Part shown: piece by piece, positions 6,637 to 7,725 of the stretch | Position numbering within the stretch: the first letter of the stretch is position 1 | How the letters are laid out: each line of letters begins with the position of its first letter | NCBI GenBank assembly: GCA_938015405.1 | Contig: CALLPZ010000363.1 | Coordinates: 1 to 7,725 of the forward strand | From: an uncultured Pseudanabaenaceae cyanobacterium | GTDB lineage: Bacteria > Cyanobacteriota > Cyanobacteriia > PCC-9006 > JAAUQQ01 | DNA: 7,725 nt | Direction of reading: 5' to 3' | Made by a program: the position numbers and the translations under genes | The notes under the pieces: model-generated | Databases searched by the model: none | The model's input: only the letters and a program-made list of their open reading frames with translations | Told to the model about the DNA's origin: nothing

Positions 6637-6891
6637 TTAAGGCCAGGGGGATGTCCTGTTACGACTTGGCTCCCCCACCGTTACACTCAACGTCTGAATA
6701 GCACATTTGTCGCGCTTCAATCGACATGAACCGTTGATATAGGTTTGTTGTACTTCCTGAATTGACGCTTGGTCATAGTTATAATTCAGTTGCTTTTTCC
6801 CCCAGGTGGTCGCTAGTTCGAGATCGCTCTTCTGGTTGGCCTGTTCGCTTATCCGTTGCTCGATATTCACTGCATACCATCTCTTCACCAT
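6637..6891 (-). CDS. Candidate small protein, 84 residues, unknown function
   Basis: The frame begins at ATG 6889-6891 and ends at TAA 6637-6639, convergent with hisA and head-to-head with the HTH gene, whose ATG lies in the same CCATGG. In its favour, GGAGGG sits seven bases upstream of the ATG, a better ribosome-binding site than most genes here have. The translation also has a protein-like, mixed composition (MVKRWYAVNIEQRI, then NYNYDQASIQEVQQ) with two cysteines (57, 63) near the middle. It has no signal peptide or membrane segment, and I recognise no family. Against it, the C-terminal PSRNRTSPWP looks like read-through of non-coding DNA, and the SD falls within the HTH gene's low-complexity 5' end, where proline and serine codons could create it by chance. 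Without this ORF the stretch would be about 290 bases of plain intergenic DNA. Confidence 0.4.
   Translation of the reverse strand: MVKRWYAVNIEQRISEQANQKSDLELATTWGKKQLNYNYDQASIQEVQQTYINGSCRLKRDKCAIQTLSVTVGEPSRNRTSPWP
6646..6676. repeat. G5/C5 inverted repeat
   Basis: GGGGG (6646-6650) and CCCCC (6672-6676) can pair across 21 bases. This lies within the 3' end of the minus-strand candidate ORF. It is a GC-rich stem with a long loop and no T-run after it on either strand. It may be part of a termination region downstream of hisA, but the evidence is thin. Confidence 0.25.
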
Positions 6892-7366
6892 GGCTTTGCC
6901 CTCCCCCAGCTCCTTTGATGATGCCCATGCTTCAGATGAGTCGAATCCCGAGTCAGAGGTATCTAGCTCCGAGGTCAATGCTGACCCAGGCATGTTGGAC
7001 TTAGAGGCAGTACAACGTGCCCTCAATCGTTCCCGAGCTTCAATCTATCGTTACGCCAATACTGATCCACTCGAGGTCAATCCTCCCTTTAACCCTAAAC
7101 GCCTCAATCCGGAGTATCGCAAGGACCCTCGCGAAGCCCTGACGTTTCACCCCAATGAGGTGGCCCGGTTTGCTCAAGATGTATTGAAAATCAAGCAGGT
7201 GACGGTGGAGGTTTTGTCTTCTCCACACACGGCAACCCAGAATCTTTTAGAGGCTTTGCTGGAGGAAACGCGGGCGATTCGCCATCTGTTGGAAACGGGC
7301 CAAAGTACCTTGTCTGGTACCAGTGGAGGTGCCGGGCAGTCGCCGGAGGAGAAGCCCGGGGCGTAG
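6890..7366 (+). CDS. Small helix-turn-helix protein, cyanobacterial conserved hypothetical
   Basis: The 158-residue product has three parts. Residues 1-34 are a low-complexity, acidic and serine-rich tail. Residues 36-60 (LDLEAVQRALNRSRASIYRYAN, then TDP) look like a helix-turn-helix of the kind found in resolvase/MerR-like proteins. Residues 64-107 are a conserved-looking block (NPPFNPKRLNPEYRKDP, FHPNEVARFAQDVLKIKQVTVEV), and 114-137 form a final helix (LLEALLEETRAIRHLLE), possibly for dimerisation. I recall similar proteins as conserved hypotheticals in cyanobacteria, but no function. DNA binding is inferred from the HTH. ATG 6890 keeps the tail; an in-frame ATG at 6992 (MLDLEAVQ) would keep the whole conserved part, and an upstream GTG at 6806 is unlikely. 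None has a strong SD. A 6-bp hairpin follows about 50 bases after the stop. Confidence 0.8.
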   Translation: MALPSPSSFDDAHASDESNPESEVSSSEVNADPGMLDLEAVQRALNRSRASIYRYANTDPLEVNPPFNPKRLNPEYRKDPREALTFHPNEVARFAQDVLKIKQVTVEVLSSPHTATQNLLEALLEETRAIRHLLETGQSTLSGTSGGAGQSPEEKPGA

Positions 7367-7416
7367 CTTTTGGAGCGATCTCATCTAACCTGGGACTCCC
7401 GCAAATCTATGGAAAG

Positions 7417-7436
7417 GCTCAGTTGAATGGCTGAGC
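7417..7436 (+). terminator. Short hairpin after the HTH gene
   Basis: GCTCAG (7417-7422) and CTGAGC (7431-7436) pair over an eight-base loop, with one more G-T pair possible outside. No T-run follows, so termination is uncertain. Confidence 0.3.
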
Positions 7437-7482
7437 TACTGTCAGTTTCGTAAGCTTGCTGGGTTGGAGGGTTGACTGACCA

Positions 7483-7513
7483 ATAGATCGTGGCCCGCGG
7501 GATTTAGATCTAT
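7483..7513. repeat. 31-bp composite dyad
   Basis: ATAGATC (7483-7489) and GATCTAT (7507-7513) are perfect inverted repeats that flank the self-complementary CCCGCGGG (7494-7501). The outer arms and the core share nearly the same centre (7498 versus 7497.5). Such nested symmetry suits an operator for a dimeric regulator or a hairpin in a transcript. Confidence 0.5.
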
Positions 7514-7612
7514 GAATTCCTCTCCTGGACTGATTTCTGGGAGATTTGATAATAATTAGGCCGACTGCCTCCGCATTATCTGTTCAGCTTGACAATTCAG
7601 AAATTCTCCCCA

Positions 7613-7641
7613 CTGACTTGGGCTCATAAACTTGCTAGGAT
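7613..7641 (+). promoter_or_regulatory. Predicted extended -10 sigma70-type promoter
   Basis: CTGACT (7613-7618) is a -35-like hexamer, 17 bases before TAGGAT (7636-7641), which is preceded by TGC and so forms an extended -10. Transcription would start near 7648 and run off the right edge with a leader of at least 77 bases lacking an ATG. A better -35 match, TTGACA at 7589-7594, is too far upstream to pair with this -10. Confidence 0.55.
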
Positions 7642-7649
7642 GTAGGCAG

Positions 7650-7665
7650 AACTTCTTAAGAAGTT
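7650..7665. promoter_or_regulatory. Perfect 16-bp palindrome at the predicted transcription start
   Basis: AACTTCTTAAGAAGTT is a perfect inverted repeat without spacer, centred about 10 bases after the predicted start of transcription. That is a classical position for a repressor operator. As RNA it would need to open its central bases to form a loop, so a DNA-binding role is more likely. Confidence 0.5.
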
Positions 7666-7725
7666 TCTATCTTTCGATTGGTGGTGTGACAATCCTTAGA
7701 TTTGATTGATTTCAACCACCGTAAA

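Larger units (their letters stand above)
7367..7725. other. Gene-free right-hand region with regulatory structure
   Basis: These 359 bases contain no plausible gene on either strand. They hold a small hairpin (7417-7436), a 31-bp dyad (7483-7513), an extended -10 promoter (7613-7641) and a 16-bp palindrome (7650-7665). A 6-bp inverted repeat, GGTGGT (7680-7685) with ACCACC (7715-7720), sits near the right edge. No ATG occurs on the plus strand after the promoter, so the gene it drives starts beyond the window. Confidence 0.6.

Noticed and set aside
6655..6670. GTTACGACTT resembling the complement of the 16S rRNA 3' end
   Set aside because: Only about 11 bases match and the flanks do not continue into rRNA sequence. 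It is a chance match.
7589..7594. Perfect -35 hexamer TTGACA
   Set aside because: No -10-like sequence lies 16-18 bases downstream, and it is 41 bases from TAGGAT.

Overview
The window looks cyanobacterial. The 8-bp palindrome GCGATCGC (HIP1) occurs twelve times in 7.7 kb, where about 0.1 would be expected by chance, and it lies in most of the genes. The recognisable proteins also fit: a cyanobacterial-type UbiD for plastoquinone synthesis, a bestrophin-like channel, the Trp-rich TIGR02450/DUF2389 family, and a small helix-turn-helix protein of a type I associate with cyanobacteria. The genus cannot be fixed from this sequence. I see no rRNA, tRNA, insertion sequence or CRISPR array.

Layout. 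On the minus strand, 1-1155 is the N-terminal 385 residues of an RTX-type (hemolysin-type calcium-binding repeat) secreted protein, cut by the left edge. It was easy to miss because it has no stop inside the window. Also on the minus strand, ubiD (3925-2399) overlaps the start of a bestrophin-family channel gene (2427-1405), so these two probably form a translationally coupled pair. A control region of about 330 bp (3926-4254) separates ubiD from a divergent plus-strand pair: a degenerate receiver-PAS protein (4255-5349) and a Trp-rich 86-residue protein (5382-5642). After a 183-bp gap comes hisA (5826-6596) and, about 290 bp later, a small HTH protein gene (6890-7366). The gap between those two holds a minus-strand ORF of 84 codons whose ATG lies in the same CCATGG as the HTH gene start and which has a good ribosome-binding site. 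The last 359 bp contain no gene, but they do hold a 31-bp dyad, a good extended -10 promoter pointing out of the right edge, and a perfect 16-bp palindrome at the expected start of transcription.

Functionally this is mostly housekeeping: quinone synthesis, an ion channel, histidine synthesis and small regulators. No known defence, secondary-metabolite or mobile system is present. The parts most worth a second look are the receiver-PAS protein, which has lost key receiver residues and any output domain; the structured leader and repeats in front of it; the head-to-head small ORF at 6637-6891; and the promoter plus palindrome near 7613-7665. Promoter, hairpin and small-ORF calls were made by eye.
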